A stretch of 5,645 bases of DNA from Sulfurimonas sp. (GTDB taxonomy: Bacteria; Campylobacterota; Campylobacteria; Campylobacterales; Sulfurimonadaceae). The notes beneath the pieces are model-generated. The model had not been told where the DNA came from. It did no database searches and saw only the letters and a list, made by a program, of their open reading frames with translations. Made by a program: the position numbers and the translations under genes. The stretch is taken from positions 1-5,645 of the forward strand of contig JAMORM010000109.1 of NCBI GenBank assembly GCA_027063585.1, read 5' to 3'. Of this stretch, positions 1-5,645 are shown piece by piece. Numbering within the stretch: position 1 is the stretch's first letter; each line of letters starts with the position of its first letter.

Positions 1-228
1 TTTGTCATTAAAGGTGTAAAATTTAGAAATGCCATCTGTTATGAGGCTACATGTAAAGAACTCTATACAGGAGATGTCAAATACATGGTTGCCATCAGTA
101 ACAATGCATGGTTCACACCGTCCATCGAACCGACACTTCAAAAACTGCTTTTAGAGTACTACGGCAGAAAAAACGGCGTTACGATTTACCACGCAGCCAA
201 TGTAAGCGGCACCGGCATAATAAAATAA
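1..228 (+). CDS. lnt: Apolipoprotein N-acyltransferase, C-terminal fragment (5' end outside window)
   Basis: Frame 1 is open from the window edge to a TAA at 226-228, giving the last 75 residues of a nitrilase-fold (CN hydrolase) protein. The fragment contains AICYE, where Cys13 of the fragment fits the catalytic nucleophile, and then ISNNAWF, which matches the ISNDAWF/LTNDAWF block after the active site of Lnt enzymes. It ends with an IYHAANVSGTG block like the RATNTGLT stretch of E. coli Lnt. Lnt is an inner-membrane enzyme that transfers an acyl chain from phospholipid to the N-terminal cysteine of apolipoproteins, the last step of lipoprotein maturation. The other catalytic residues (Glu and Lys) and the N-terminal membrane helices would lie outside the window. 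The protein stops a few residues after the nitrilase core, whereas E. coli Lnt continues into a final transmembrane helix. A related nitrilase-family amidohydrolase is the main alternative. Confidence 0.82.
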   Translation, partial: FVIKGVKFRNAICYEATCKELYTGDVKYMVAISNNAWFTPSIEPTLQKLLLEYYGRKNGVTIYHAANVSGTGIIK

Positions 229-241
229 CAAGGACTTATAG

Positions 242-249
242 GATATAAT
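242..249 (+). promoter_or_regulatory. Candidate sigma70 -10 box upstream of ppk1
   Basis: The 52-bp gap between lnt and ppk1 holds GATATAAT, a perfect TATAAT at 244-249 preceded by G-n, which fits the gnTAnAAT pattern of Campylobacterota housekeeping promoters. No TTGACA-like -35 box lies at 16-18 bp upstream, which is common in this group. Transcription would start near 256, leaving a leader of about 25 nt. It could let ppk1 and the next gene be expressed independently of lnt. AT-rich DNA yields such boxes by chance, so this is a candidate only. Confidence 0.45.
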
Positions 250-280
250 AAGAAAAAATCATTTATCAGGGTTACATTAC

Positions 281-2380
281 ATGTTAAATCTTAAAAATCC
301 AAATCTCTATTTAAATCGTGAGCTCTCATGGTTACAGTTCAATACAAGAGTCCTCAAACAGGCGCAAGACGAATCTTTGCCGCTGCTTGAACGCTTAAAA
401 TTCCTTGCCATTTACGGTACAAATCTGGATGAATTTTACATGATTCGTGTTGCGGGACTTAAAAAGCTTTTTGCCGCGGGTATTATTGTCTCAGGTGCTG
501 ACCGACTTACTCCGTTGCAACAACTTCGTGAAATCAGAAACTATCTGCATCAAGAGCAACAGGTGGTAGAACACTGCCGAAATGAAATATTTAAAAAACT
601 TGAACCACATGGCATCAGTATTAAAACCTATGATGAAGTCAATAATCAAGAAAAACATAAGCTTAACCAATATTTTGATGAAAATATCTATCCTGTAATT
701 ATTCCTATTGCCGTTGATGCAACCCATCCTTTCCCGCATCTTAACAACTTGAGTTTCGGACTTATTGTGAAACTTCGCGATATGGACAATGAAAATATAG
801 AACGCTTCGGAATCATCCGTGTTCCTCGTGTTTTAAGCAGATTTGTAGAACTCGGCAATGGTACCTATGTGCCTATTGAAAGTGTTGTGCAAAAACATGT
901 TGATGAACTTTTTCCGGGCTATGAACTTATGAAATATGCACCGTTTCGCGTCACAAGAAATGCCGATATCGCCATCGAAGAAGAGGAAGCCGATGACTTT
1001 ATGGAAATTCTAGAAGAAGGACTGAAACTTCGCCGCAAAGGTGAAATGGTACGACTGGAGGTCGGTTCCAACGCAGACGATGAAATCATTAATTTTTTTA
1101 ATCGTCATGCCCATATATACAAAGATGATATTTACCGATATCATACGTTTTTAAATCTTTCAAGTCTTTGGCAGATTGTTTCAAACAAAGACTTTGCACA
1201 TCTTTTAGCACCCTCTTTTCAACCAAAAAATTTACCGCCGTTTGAAAATAATGAAGATATTTTCAATATTTTAGAGAAGCAAGATGTTTTAATGTACCAT
1301 CCTTATGAAAGTTTTGAGCCGGTCATTAATCTCATTCAGCATGCGGCAAAAGACCCGGATGTCGTCTCTATAAAAATGACACTCTACCGTTCAGGAACAA
1401 AATCACCCATCGTCAAAGCACTGATGGATGCAAGCGAATCAGGCAAACAGGTAACTGTTATGGTGGAGCTTAAAGCGAGATTTGATGAGGAGAACAACCT
1501 TATCTGGGCAAAGGCACTGGAAAAATCGGGAGCACATGTAATTTATGGAATTCAAGGATTTAAAGTTCATGCAAAAGCAGCTTTGGTTACCAGACGAAAA
1601 AACGGAAAGCTCAAGCAGTATGCACATTTAGGCACAGGAAATTATAATCCTTCTACTGCAAAAATATATACCGATATGAGTTATATGACAAGTAAGGACA
1701 GTATTACCAATGACTTGACACGCTTTTTTCACTTTTTAACAGGTTTTAGCAAAAAAGGGAAACTCAACGAACTTTATATGGCACCTTCACAAATTAAGCC
1801 AAAACTTCTTTCTCTCATTCATAATGAAACAAGACAGGGAAAAAACGGTCAAATTATTGCAAAAATAAACTCGCTAGTAGATGAAGATGTCATCAGGGCT
1901 TTATATAAAGCTTCTATGGCAGGTGTCAAAGTTGACCTTATAGTGCGTGGGATATGCTGTTTAAAACCCGGTATTAAAGGTGTCAGTGATAACATCAGAG
2001 TTATCTCTATATTAGGAAAATATTTAGAGCATGCCCGTGCCTTTTATTTTAAGAATGATGCTTCAGCCGTTTATATCTCAAGTGCAGACTGGATGCCTCG
2101 AAATCTTGTACGCCGCATAGAACTTCTAACAGCTATAAAAGATGAAGATTCCAAAAAGAAAATTATACAAATATTAAAACTGCAATGTTCTGACAACGCT
2201 CTTTCACATGAATTGCAAGATGACGGCACCTATGTAAAAATCAAACCGAAAAACGGTGAAAAGGTTATAAATAATCATAAGCTTTTAGAAGATTATGTCA
2301 ACCGTATAGCAAAAGCAACAAGAAAAGAGACATCTACTTATGTCCAACAGCTTGTCAATCGTCTTTTTATTGAAAGTTAA
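281..2380 (+). CDS. ppk1: Polyphosphate kinase 1
   Basis: This 699-residue protein has the full length and order of PPK1, the enzyme that reversibly polymerises the gamma-phosphate of ATP into inorganic polyphosphate through a phosphohistidine intermediate. The N-terminal domain (about 1-107) carries LNRELSWLQFN and TNLDEF, with Asn48 in the place of the ATP-binding Asn45 of E. coli. A head domain follows (about 108-312), then the two phospholipase D-like catalytic domains. Key residues are Arg370 (MTLYRSGTKSP), Arg400 (ELKARFDEENN), the autophosphorylated His430 in KVHAK, His449 in AHLGTGNYN, His584 in LEHARAF and the SADWMPRN block at 601-608. Spacings match E. coli Arg375, Arg405, His435 and His592 as I remember them. 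An in-frame stop at 239-241 and no ATG between fix the start at 281. The ribosome site is modest (CAGGG at 267-271, 9 nt before ATG). The next gene begins 11 bp after the stop, so they probably form one operon. The product is expected at the inner face of the membrane or in the cytoplasm. Confidence 0.97.
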   Translation: MLNLKNPNLYLNRELSWLQFNTRVLKQAQDESLPLLERLKFLAIYGTNLDEFYMIRVAGLKKLFAAGIIVSGADRLTPLQQLREIRNYLHQEQQVVEHCRNEIFKKLEPHGISIKTYDEVNNQEKHKLNQYFDENIYPVIIPIAVDATHPFPHLNNLSFGLIVKLRDMDNENIERFGIIRVPRVLSRFVELGNGTYVPIESVVQKHVDELFPGYELMKYAPFRVTRNADIAIEEEEADDFMEILEEGLKLRRKGEMVRLEVGSNADDEIINFFNRHAHIYKDDIYRYHTFLNLSSLWQIVSNKDFAHLLAPSFQPKNLPPFENNEDIFNILEKQDVLMYHPYESFEPVINLIQHAAKDPDVVSIKMTLYRSGTKSPIVKALMDASESGKQVTVMVELKARFDEENNLIWAKALEKSGAHVIYGIQGFKVHAKAALVTRRKNGKLKQYAHLGTGNYNPSTAKIYTDMSYMTSKDSITNDLTRFFHFLTGFSKKGKLNELYMAPSQIKPKLLSLIHNETRQGKNGQIIAKINSLVDEDVIRALYKASMAGVKVDLIVRGICCLKPGIKGVSDNIRVISILGKYLEHARAFYFKNDASAVYISSADWMPRNLVRRIELLTAIKDEDSKKKIIQILKLQCSDNALSHELQDDGTYVKIKPKNGEKVINNHKLLEDYVNRIAKATRKETSTYVQQLVNRLFIES

Positions 2381-2384
2381 GGAG
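2379..2384 (+). promoter_or_regulatory. Ribosome binding site overlapping the ppk1 stop codon
   Basis: AAGGAG at 2379-2384 shares its first two bases with the TAA stop of ppk1 (2378-2380) and lies 7 nt before the ATG at 2392. A ribosome finishing ppk1 therefore covers this site, which favours translational coupling of the two genes. Confidence 0.75.
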
Positions 2385-2391
2385 AAAAATT

Positions 2392-2919
2392 ATGCTGCAC
2401 TCATTTAAAAATACTACACCGACAATCGGAAAAAACAGCTGGATTGCTCCGTCTGCAGATGTTATTGGGGATGTTACCTGTGGTGAAGATTGCTCAATCT
2501 GGTTTGGCTGTGTCGTTCGCGGTGATGTCCATTACATAAAAATAGGCAACAGAGTCAATATTCAAGACCTGAGTATGTTACATGTAACGCATTATAAAAA
2601 AGAGGACAAAAGTGATGGAAACCCGACAATAATCGAAGATGACGTCACGATCGGACACCGTGTCATGCTCCATGGTTGTACAATAGAAAAAGCCTGCCTT
2701 ATCGGCATGAGTGCTACTATTTTAGATGGAGCAGTCATAGGAAAAGAAAGTATTGTCGGTGCCGGTTCGCTTGTGACAAAAAATAAAATATTTCCGCCAC
2801 GTTCACTCATCATGGGAAGTCCCGCAAAAGTTGTCAGAGAACTCCATGATGACGAAATAAAAGAGTTATATGCTTCCGCATCACGCTATGTTACATTTAA
2901 AAAGGATTATGTTCTATAA
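2392..2919 (+). CDS. Gamma-class carbonic anhydrase-like hexapeptide-repeat protein (YrdA/CamH type)
   Basis: This 175-residue protein is a left-handed beta-helix protein: it shows repeated hexapeptide units with I/V/L at every sixth position from about residue 11 to 145 (for example [35 protein letters not shown]), then a C-terminal helix (about 152-170). Three histidines, His64 (LHVTH), His89 (VTIGHR) and His94 (MLHG), sit where the metal ligands of gamma carbonic anhydrases lie. The His89-His94 spacing of five equals His117-His122 of the Methanosarcina enzyme Cam. Arg43, Asp45 (VVRGDV) and Gln58 (NIQD) also match conserved active-site positions. It lacks the extended acidic loop of Cam, like the short CamH/YrdA group. 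Members of that group vary in measured activity, so reversible CO2 hydration is plausible, not shown. An acyltransferase role is the alternative. The protein is probably a cytoplasmic trimer. Its 3' end overlaps convergent argJ by 13 bp. Confidence 0.88.
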   Translation: MLHSFKNTTPTIGKNSWIAPSADVIGDVTCGEDCSIWFGCVVRGDVHYIKIGNRVNIQDLSMLHVTHYKKEDKSDGNPTIIEDDVTIGHRVMLHGCTIEKACLIGMSATILDGAVIGKESIVGAGSLVTKNKIFPPRSLIMGSPAKVVRELHDDEIKELYASASRYVTFKKDYVL

Positions 2920-4085
2920 TCCGCATTAATTTTGACATATTCATAGCCTAAATCACAGCCAAACGCTGTAAACTTTCCATCTCCGATACCTAAGTCGCAA
3001 TAAATTGTAAAGACTTCTCTTTTCATTATTTCGCCGGCTTTTTGCTCCATGATTTCGTCAAAATAAAGCGTTCCTCTGTCATAAACGCATACATCCTCAA
3101 AGGCAATACGCAGTTTCTCTTCATCTGCATCAGCACCGCTTGCACCGACTGTTGAAGCAATTCTTCCCCAGTTTGGATCTTCACCGTACAAAGCTGTTTT
3201 TACAAGCAGGGAGTTTGTAAGAGCTTTTGCCACAATCTCTGCCTCTTTATTGTTTTTTGCACCACTTACTTCATAGGTTACAAGTTTTGTAGCACCCTCA
3301 CCGTCTCTTACCATTTCACGTGCTAAAAAGCGCATTATTTTATACAAGGCTTCGCTGAATGCTTCTTTATGATATGCTCCGCTTTTTGCATTGCTCAGCA
3401 GCATCACAGTATCATTCGTAGAGGTGTCGCCGTCTACACTTGCTGCATTAAAAGTCGTTTGTACATTTTTGCTTAAAATAGCTTGCATTTCATCTTTCTC
3501 AACTTTTGCATCTGTTGTTATAAAACAGAGCATCGTTGCCATAGCAGGATTAATCATACCCGCGCCCTTAGCCATTGCACCTATTGAAAAGCTACTGCCA
3601 TCTTCAAGCTCGACTTTATAAGCAATCTGTTTTGAAAAGGTGTCTGTTGTCATAATAGCCTCTGCTGCGGCATCTGCATTTTGTTTGCTTAAATCAAAAA
3701 GTTTGGCTCCATTGACAATCTTCTCTTTTGGAAGTCTAACACCTATAACACCTGTCGAACTCATAACAGGGTTGGTAGTTTCCTTGGGTAAAGTAGCTAA
3801 AATTTCGTCAATGTCTTTTATGCCTGCTTTGCCTGTCATTGCATTGGCATTCTTGGAGTTAATCAGTACAAAATTTGTTTGAAATTCTCCTTTTGCCTTA
3901 AAGTGCCTTATAGGCGCTGCCGTCATTTTATTTGTTGTAAATGTAGAGGCTATTTCACACAAAATATCACTATAAACAAATGCCATATCTTTTGCATTGC
4001 CTGTTTTTAATCCTGCACTGATACCGTCTGCATAAAAACCTTGTGCAGCACAAACACCACCATCAATTTTTGTTAATTTATACAA
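2907..4085 (-). CDS. argJ: Bifunctional ornithine acetyltransferase / glutamate N-acetyltransferase
   Basis: This 392-residue ArgJ moves the acetyl group from N-acetylornithine to glutamate, closing the acetyl cycle of arginine synthesis. Some members also use acetyl-CoA. The precursor normally cleaves itself before a catalytic threonine, here Thr184 in MATML, giving alpha (1-183) and beta (184-392) chains. The STGVIG block supplies the oxyanion-hole Thr111 and Gly112, and the 73-residue gap to Thr184 equals that in the M. tuberculosis enzyme (127 to 200). Other family blocks are KNANAMTG (78-85), DGDTSTND (218-225), DGEGATK (261-267, Glu263), GEDPNWGRI (301-309) and the C-terminal KINADYRT. 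The start is TTG at 4085-4083, 7 nt after AAGGAG. The next methionine (34) would remove the conserved GGVCAAQGF segment. The gene overlaps the end of the upstream channel gene by 8 bp, so it is probably co-transcribed and translationally coupled. Whether it is bifunctional cannot be read from sequence. Confidence 0.96.
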   Translation of the reverse strand: MYKLTKIDGGVCAAQGFYADGISAGLKTGNAKDMAFVYSDILCEIASTFTTNKMTAAPIRHFKAKGEFQTNFVLINSKNANAMTGKAGIKDIDEILATLPKETTNPVMSSTGVIGVRLPKEKIVNGAKLFDLSKQNADAAAEAIMTTDTFSKQIAYKVELEDGSSFSIGAMAKGAGMINPAMATMLCFITTDAKVEKDEMQAILSKNVQTTFNAASVDGDTSTNDTVMLLSNAKSGAYHKEAFSEALYKIMRFLAREMVRDGEGATKLVTYEVSGAKNNKEAEIVAKALTNSLLVKTALYGEDPNWGRIASTVGASGADADEEKLRIAFEDVCVYDRGTLYFDEIMEQKAGEIMKREVFTIYCDLGIGDGKFTAFGCDLGYEYVKINADYRT

Positions 4086-5208
4086 ATTTAAGCTCCTTAG
4101 GTTTGACTCTTTTAGAAATCAAATCTTTTGTTATTTTAATGCCTTCTTGTGTACCTATAACCAAAAGTTTAGATTCACTCGTTACCAAAGTATCACCCTT
4201 TGGCATGCCTATAAGTTTGCCATCTTTTCTGGTGATTCCTACTACCGATGTGTTTGCAATCTCTCGAATATGCGTCTCTTTAAGTTTTTTCAACACTGCC
4301 CAGCTATAACGCGGCACAGTAATTTCCTGCATATCCAAAGGATTGTCACTTTTATATAAAAACTCTTCAAGTAGATTTTCCATATCAGGACGTGCTGCCA
4401 TTGCTGAAACCCTTTGAGCCGTCAGCTTTGTAGGTGAAACTACTGTGTCTGCTCCGAGTTTTTTGAGTTTTTCTACATCACTCATGGTTTCTGCAGATGA
4501 GATGACATAATAGGGACGAGGCAAGAAATGTTCTTTTTCAAAAAGTCGCACCGAGGCAATAAGTGCAATGTTATCGGCAATAGAATCAGACAAGGCAATC
4601 AAACCCTTAGCGGATGACAGATGCGCTTTAAGCATGGAAAGTTCAGCATGAGGCTGCGCTTTTAAATAATGTGGATATTTATGTTCCGCAGCCCATTCAT
4701 GTATCTCCGGTCTTGGATCAATCACGATAAAAGGAATATGATTTTTACGTAACTGTTTTGTAACTTCTATTGTATAATCATTATGATAACATACAACAAA
4801 ATGCTTTTTGAGCCTTGCTATTTTATACAGCATTCTTCTCTCCTTCATTATGGCAACAATGTGACCTTTATTAATCTCTGTAACTAAAATACCGATAGCA
4901 CTTGAAAATACTGCGAACCCTGCAATAATAAGGTTTATAGTAAAAATTCGGCCTGCATTTGAAATGGGAGCAATTTCGCCAAAACCGACTGTCGTAAAAG
5001 TAATAGCTGTCTGATAAATTGCATCCATAATTGTAAAATCATCAATAAGAACATAGCCTGCTGTTCCGATTAACATTACAAGTACAGTTAAGATTAGAGG
5101 TAAGCGAAACGCTTTTAAGTGTGGATAAACTTCGGGAAGAAGTTTTGGGTCAGGTTTGGGAGCAGTCTCCCAATTGAGGAATTTGCGAATCCTTGGTAAA
5201 AGATTCAA
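4078..5208 (-). CDS. Two-transmembrane potassium channel with cytoplasmic RCK/TrkA domain
   Basis: The 376-residue product fits a K+ channel of the MthK/HpKchA type. After a polar N-terminus it has TM1 (about 36-55), a pore helix (about 60-71), the selectivity filter TTVGFGE (72-78), TM2 (about 89-112), then an RCK-N domain (about 135-260) and a TrkA-C-like domain (about 290-360). The filter reads GFG instead of the commoner GYG, a variant known in real K+ channels. The RCK-N domain keeps the beta2 acidic end (IVIDPRPE, Asp164) and the [16 protein letters not shown] block (251-266), but its first loop reads CYHNDYT (140-146) where GxGxxG is usual, so nucleotide binding may be altered or lost. 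The start is TTG at 5208-5206: an in-frame TAG lies at 5220-5218, the next methionine (45) would cut into TM1, and AGGA stands 7 nt upstream. It follows rpmB by 15 bp. I recall the same channel-rpmB neighbourhood in Helicobacter pylori (HP0490/HP0491), unverified here. K+ homeostasis is the likely role. Confidence 0.92.
   Translation of the reverse strand: MNLLPRIRKFLNWETAPKPDPKLLPEVYPHLKAFRLPLILTVLVMLIGTAGYVLIDDFTIMDAIYQTAITFTTVGFGEIAPISNAGRIFTINLIIAGFAVFSSAIGILVTEINKGHIVAIMKERRMLYKIARLKKHFVVCYHNDYTIEVTKQLRKNHIPFIVIDPRPEIHEWAAEHKYPHYLKAQPHAELSMLKAHLSSAKGLIALSDSIADNIALIASVRLFEKEHFLPRPYYVISSAETMSDVEKLKKLGADTVVSPTKLTAQRVSAMAARPDMENLLEEFLYKSDNPLDMQEITVPRYSWAVLKKLKETHIREIANTSVVGITRKDGKLIGMPKGDTLVTSESKLLVIGTQEGIKITKDLISKRVKPKELKFV
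4093..4098 (-). promoter_or_regulatory. Ribosome binding site that fixes the TTG start of argJ
   Basis: On the - strand AAGGAG occupies 4098-4093, 7 nt before TTG at 4085-4083. It lies inside the last codons of the channel gene (Pro-Lys-Glu-Leu-Lys-Phe-Val-stop). The strong match and ideal spacing support the unusual start codon. Confidence 0.8.
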
Positions 5209-5214
5209 AGCTAA

Positions 5215-5220
5215 TTCCTA
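5215..5220 (-). promoter_or_regulatory. Ribosome binding site for the TTG-started channel gene
   Basis: TAGGAA on the - strand (5220-5215) lies in the 15-bp gap after rpmB. Its AGGA core ends 7 nt before TTG at 5208-5206. The TAG within it is in frame with the channel gene, so translation cannot begin further upstream. Confidence 0.7.
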
Positions 5221-5223
5221 AGT

Positions 5224-5412
5224 TTACGAATTTTTCTTAAGTGTGCGTAATTCTCTTGCAGAAATCTTAATCTTTTTCGTTGTACCATCTTCTAATGTGA
5301 TACGCACTGTTCTTAGGTTTAATAAAAAACGACGCTTCGTTCTGTTTTTTGCATGAGAAACATTGTTCCCACTCATAGGGCCTTTGCCGCTAATAGCACA
5401 TCTTCTTGCCAT
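5224..5412 (-). CDS. rpmB: 50S ribosomal protein L28
   Basis: The gene encodes a 62-residue basic protein beginning [20 protein letters not shown], followed by a [12 protein letters not shown] block, both hallmarks of bacterial L28, which binds 23S rRNA in the large subunit. The length fits the short form of L28 and is less than the 78 residues of E. coli, which has a longer C-terminus. Only one cysteine (Cys5) is present, so the zinc-ribbon form is absent. The start at 5412 is chosen because the family begins here and AAGGA (5424-5420) stands 7 nt upstream. The frame is open for another 18 codons to an ATG at 5466, but that extension resembles no L28, lacks such a site and would cross the likely promoter. 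It appears to be the first gene of the rpmB-channel-argJ transcript. Confidence 0.96.
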   Translation of the reverse strand: MARRCAISGKGPMSGNNVSHAKNRTKRRFLLNLRTVRITLEDGTTKKIKISARELRTLKKNS

Positions 5413-5419
5413 TTGAGTA

Positions 5420-5424
5420 TCCTT
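5420..5424 (-). promoter_or_regulatory. Ribosome binding site deciding the rpmB start
   Basis: AAGGA on the - strand (5424-5420) is 7 nt before ATG at 5412-5410. It decides between the family-like 62-residue start and a longer in-frame ATG at 5466. Confidence 0.8.
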
Positions 5425-5446
5425 GAATGATATTTTAAAGTTGCGA

Positions 5447-5454
5447 ATTGTATC
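5447..5454 (-). promoter_or_regulatory. Likely promoter (-10 box) of the rpmB-channel-argJ cluster
   Basis: The - strand reads GATACAAT at 5454-5447, with TACAAT at 5452-5447, behind a T-rich stretch (TTTTGCTTTGTTTT). This matches the gnTAnAAT form of Campylobacterota housekeeping promoters. A weak TTGGAG lies 16 bp further upstream (5474-5469). Transcription would start near 5440, giving a leader of about 28 nt that includes the rpmB ribosome site. A second, weaker TAAAAT lies at 5494-5489. Confidence 0.6.
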
Positions 5455-5534
5455 AAAACAAAGCAAAACTCCAACTTAAGCCAAATATATTTTATTCTAA
5501 ACGACCTTCTTTATTTGAATTTTATCTTTTTCTA

Positions 5535-5542
5535 GCTAAAAT
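5535..5542 (+). promoter_or_regulatory. Candidate -10 box facing right, divergent from rpmB
   Basis: GCTAAAAT (5535-5542) follows T-rich DNA (TTTATCTTTTTCTA) and fits the gnTAnAAT pattern. Transcription would begin near 5549, about 13 nt before the ATG at 5562. A TACAAT lies at 5544-5549 as an alternative. There is no clear -35 box. The 149 bp between rpmB and this possible gene hold only these divergent promoter signals. I see no RNA gene or strong inverted repeat there. Confidence 0.45.
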
Positions 5543-5561
5543 ATACAATATTCAACAGAAA

Positions 5562-5645
5562 ATGGAACACTTTGATAACAATAAAGCAAATAGACTCATA
5601 TATAGAAAAAATACCGCCCTCTCCAAAAGTCTTAAAAGAGACTCT
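5562..5645 (+). CDS. Possible N-terminus of an unrecognised protein (3' end outside window)
   Basis: An ATG at 5562 opens a frame that continues without a stop for 28 codons to the window edge. The peptide begins MEHFDNNKANRLIYRKN and continues through a Thr-Ala-Leu-Ser-Lys-Ser-Leu-Lys stretch. It is hydrophilic, rich in Lys, Asn and Arg, and has no signal peptide or membrane helix. I do not recognise a family. Support comes from the -10-like box just upstream and from the position divergent from rpmB. Against it, the ribosome site is poor (only CAGAAA before the ATG) and the opposite strand is also open here, from the edge to a TAG at 5536-5534. The frame is short enough to be chance. Confidence 0.45.
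   Translation, partial: MEHFDNNKANRLIYRKNTALSKSLKRDS

Noticed and set aside
229..280. Possible terminator or riboswitch between lnt and ppk1.
   Set aside because: The 52 bp contain no stable inverted repeat followed by a T tract and are too short for a known riboswitch.
491..739. Minus-strand reading frame of 82 codons inside ppk1.
   Set aside because: It is antisense to a fully conserved part of PPK1, has no recognisable protein features and looks like a by-product of AT-rich codon use.
1439..1627. Minus-strand reading frame of 62 codons inside ppk1.
   Set aside because: It lies opposite the PPK1 catalytic core around His430, and its cysteine- and serine-rich product resembles nothing known.
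2592..2813. Minus-strand reading frame of 73 codons inside the carbonic anhydrase-like gene.
   Set aside because: It is the antisense shadow of the hexapeptide repeats; the repeat pattern itself explains its regular appearance.
3391..3882. Two plus-strand reading frames (76 and 80 codons) with hydrophobic, membrane-like products.
   Set aside because: They lie antisense to the conserved ArgJ core. Hydrophobic products are expected opposite Lys/Glu/Asp-rich coding sequence.
4043..4359. Two plus-strand reading frames (88 and 70 codons) across the argJ-channel junction.
   Set aside because: Both are antisense to well-supported genes and show no family similarity.
5413..5466. An 18-codon N-terminal extension of rpmB from an ATG at 5466.
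   Set aside because: It has no L28 similarity and no good ribosome site, and it crosses the likely -10 box at 5452-5447. The ATG at 5412 with AAGGA 7 nt upstream gives the normal 62-residue protein.
5534..5645. Minus-strand frame open from the window edge to a TAG at 5536-5534, as the end of a gene upstream of rpmB.
   Set aside because: The peptide is a run of hydrophobic residues of the kind seen opposite a Lys/Asn-rich frame, and a promoter-like box on the other strand favours the + strand frame. It cannot be fully excluded from 37 codons.

Overview
The window is AT-rich. Its proteins (a Campylobacter/Helicobacter/Sulfurimonas-style apolipoprotein N-acyltransferase, a 62-residue L28, an ArgJ of about 390 residues) and its promoters (a 'gnTAnAAT' -10 box behind T-rich DNA with no clear -35) suggest a member of the Campylobacterota. 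A Sulfurimonas-like organism is my best guess. This is inference from family resemblance, since no search could be run.

Layout: two gene clusters meet tail to tail. On the + strand are the 3' end of lnt (1-228), ppk1 (281-2380) and a gamma-class carbonic anhydrase-like hexapeptide protein (2392-2919). On the - strand, read from right to left, are rpmB (5412-5224), a two-helix potassium channel with an RCK domain (5208-4078) and argJ (4085-2907). The converging clusters overlap by 13 bp at 2907-2919. The right edge (5413-5645) is a divergent promoter region followed by the first 28 codons of a possible + strand gene that runs off the window.

The + cluster combines lipoprotein acylation, polyphosphate synthesis and a probable carbonic anhydrase or acyltransferase-fold enzyme. 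A -10-like box just upstream of ppk1 suggests that ppk1 and the following gene can be transcribed apart from lnt. The - cluster combines ribosomal protein L28, a potassium channel and the ArgJ enzyme of the acetyl-cycle arginine pathway. Its genes are 15 bp apart (rpmB to channel) and overlap by 8 bp (channel to argJ), so co-transcription from the rpmB promoter and translational coupling at argJ are likely.

The most notable details are that the channel and argJ both appear to start with TTG, each behind a good Shine-Dalgarno sequence, and that the channel's RCK domain lacks the usual glycine-rich nucleotide-binding loop. I see no mobile element, CRISPR array, tRNA or rRNA. I found no convincing new multi-gene system: this is mostly housekeeping sequence with a few unusual features.
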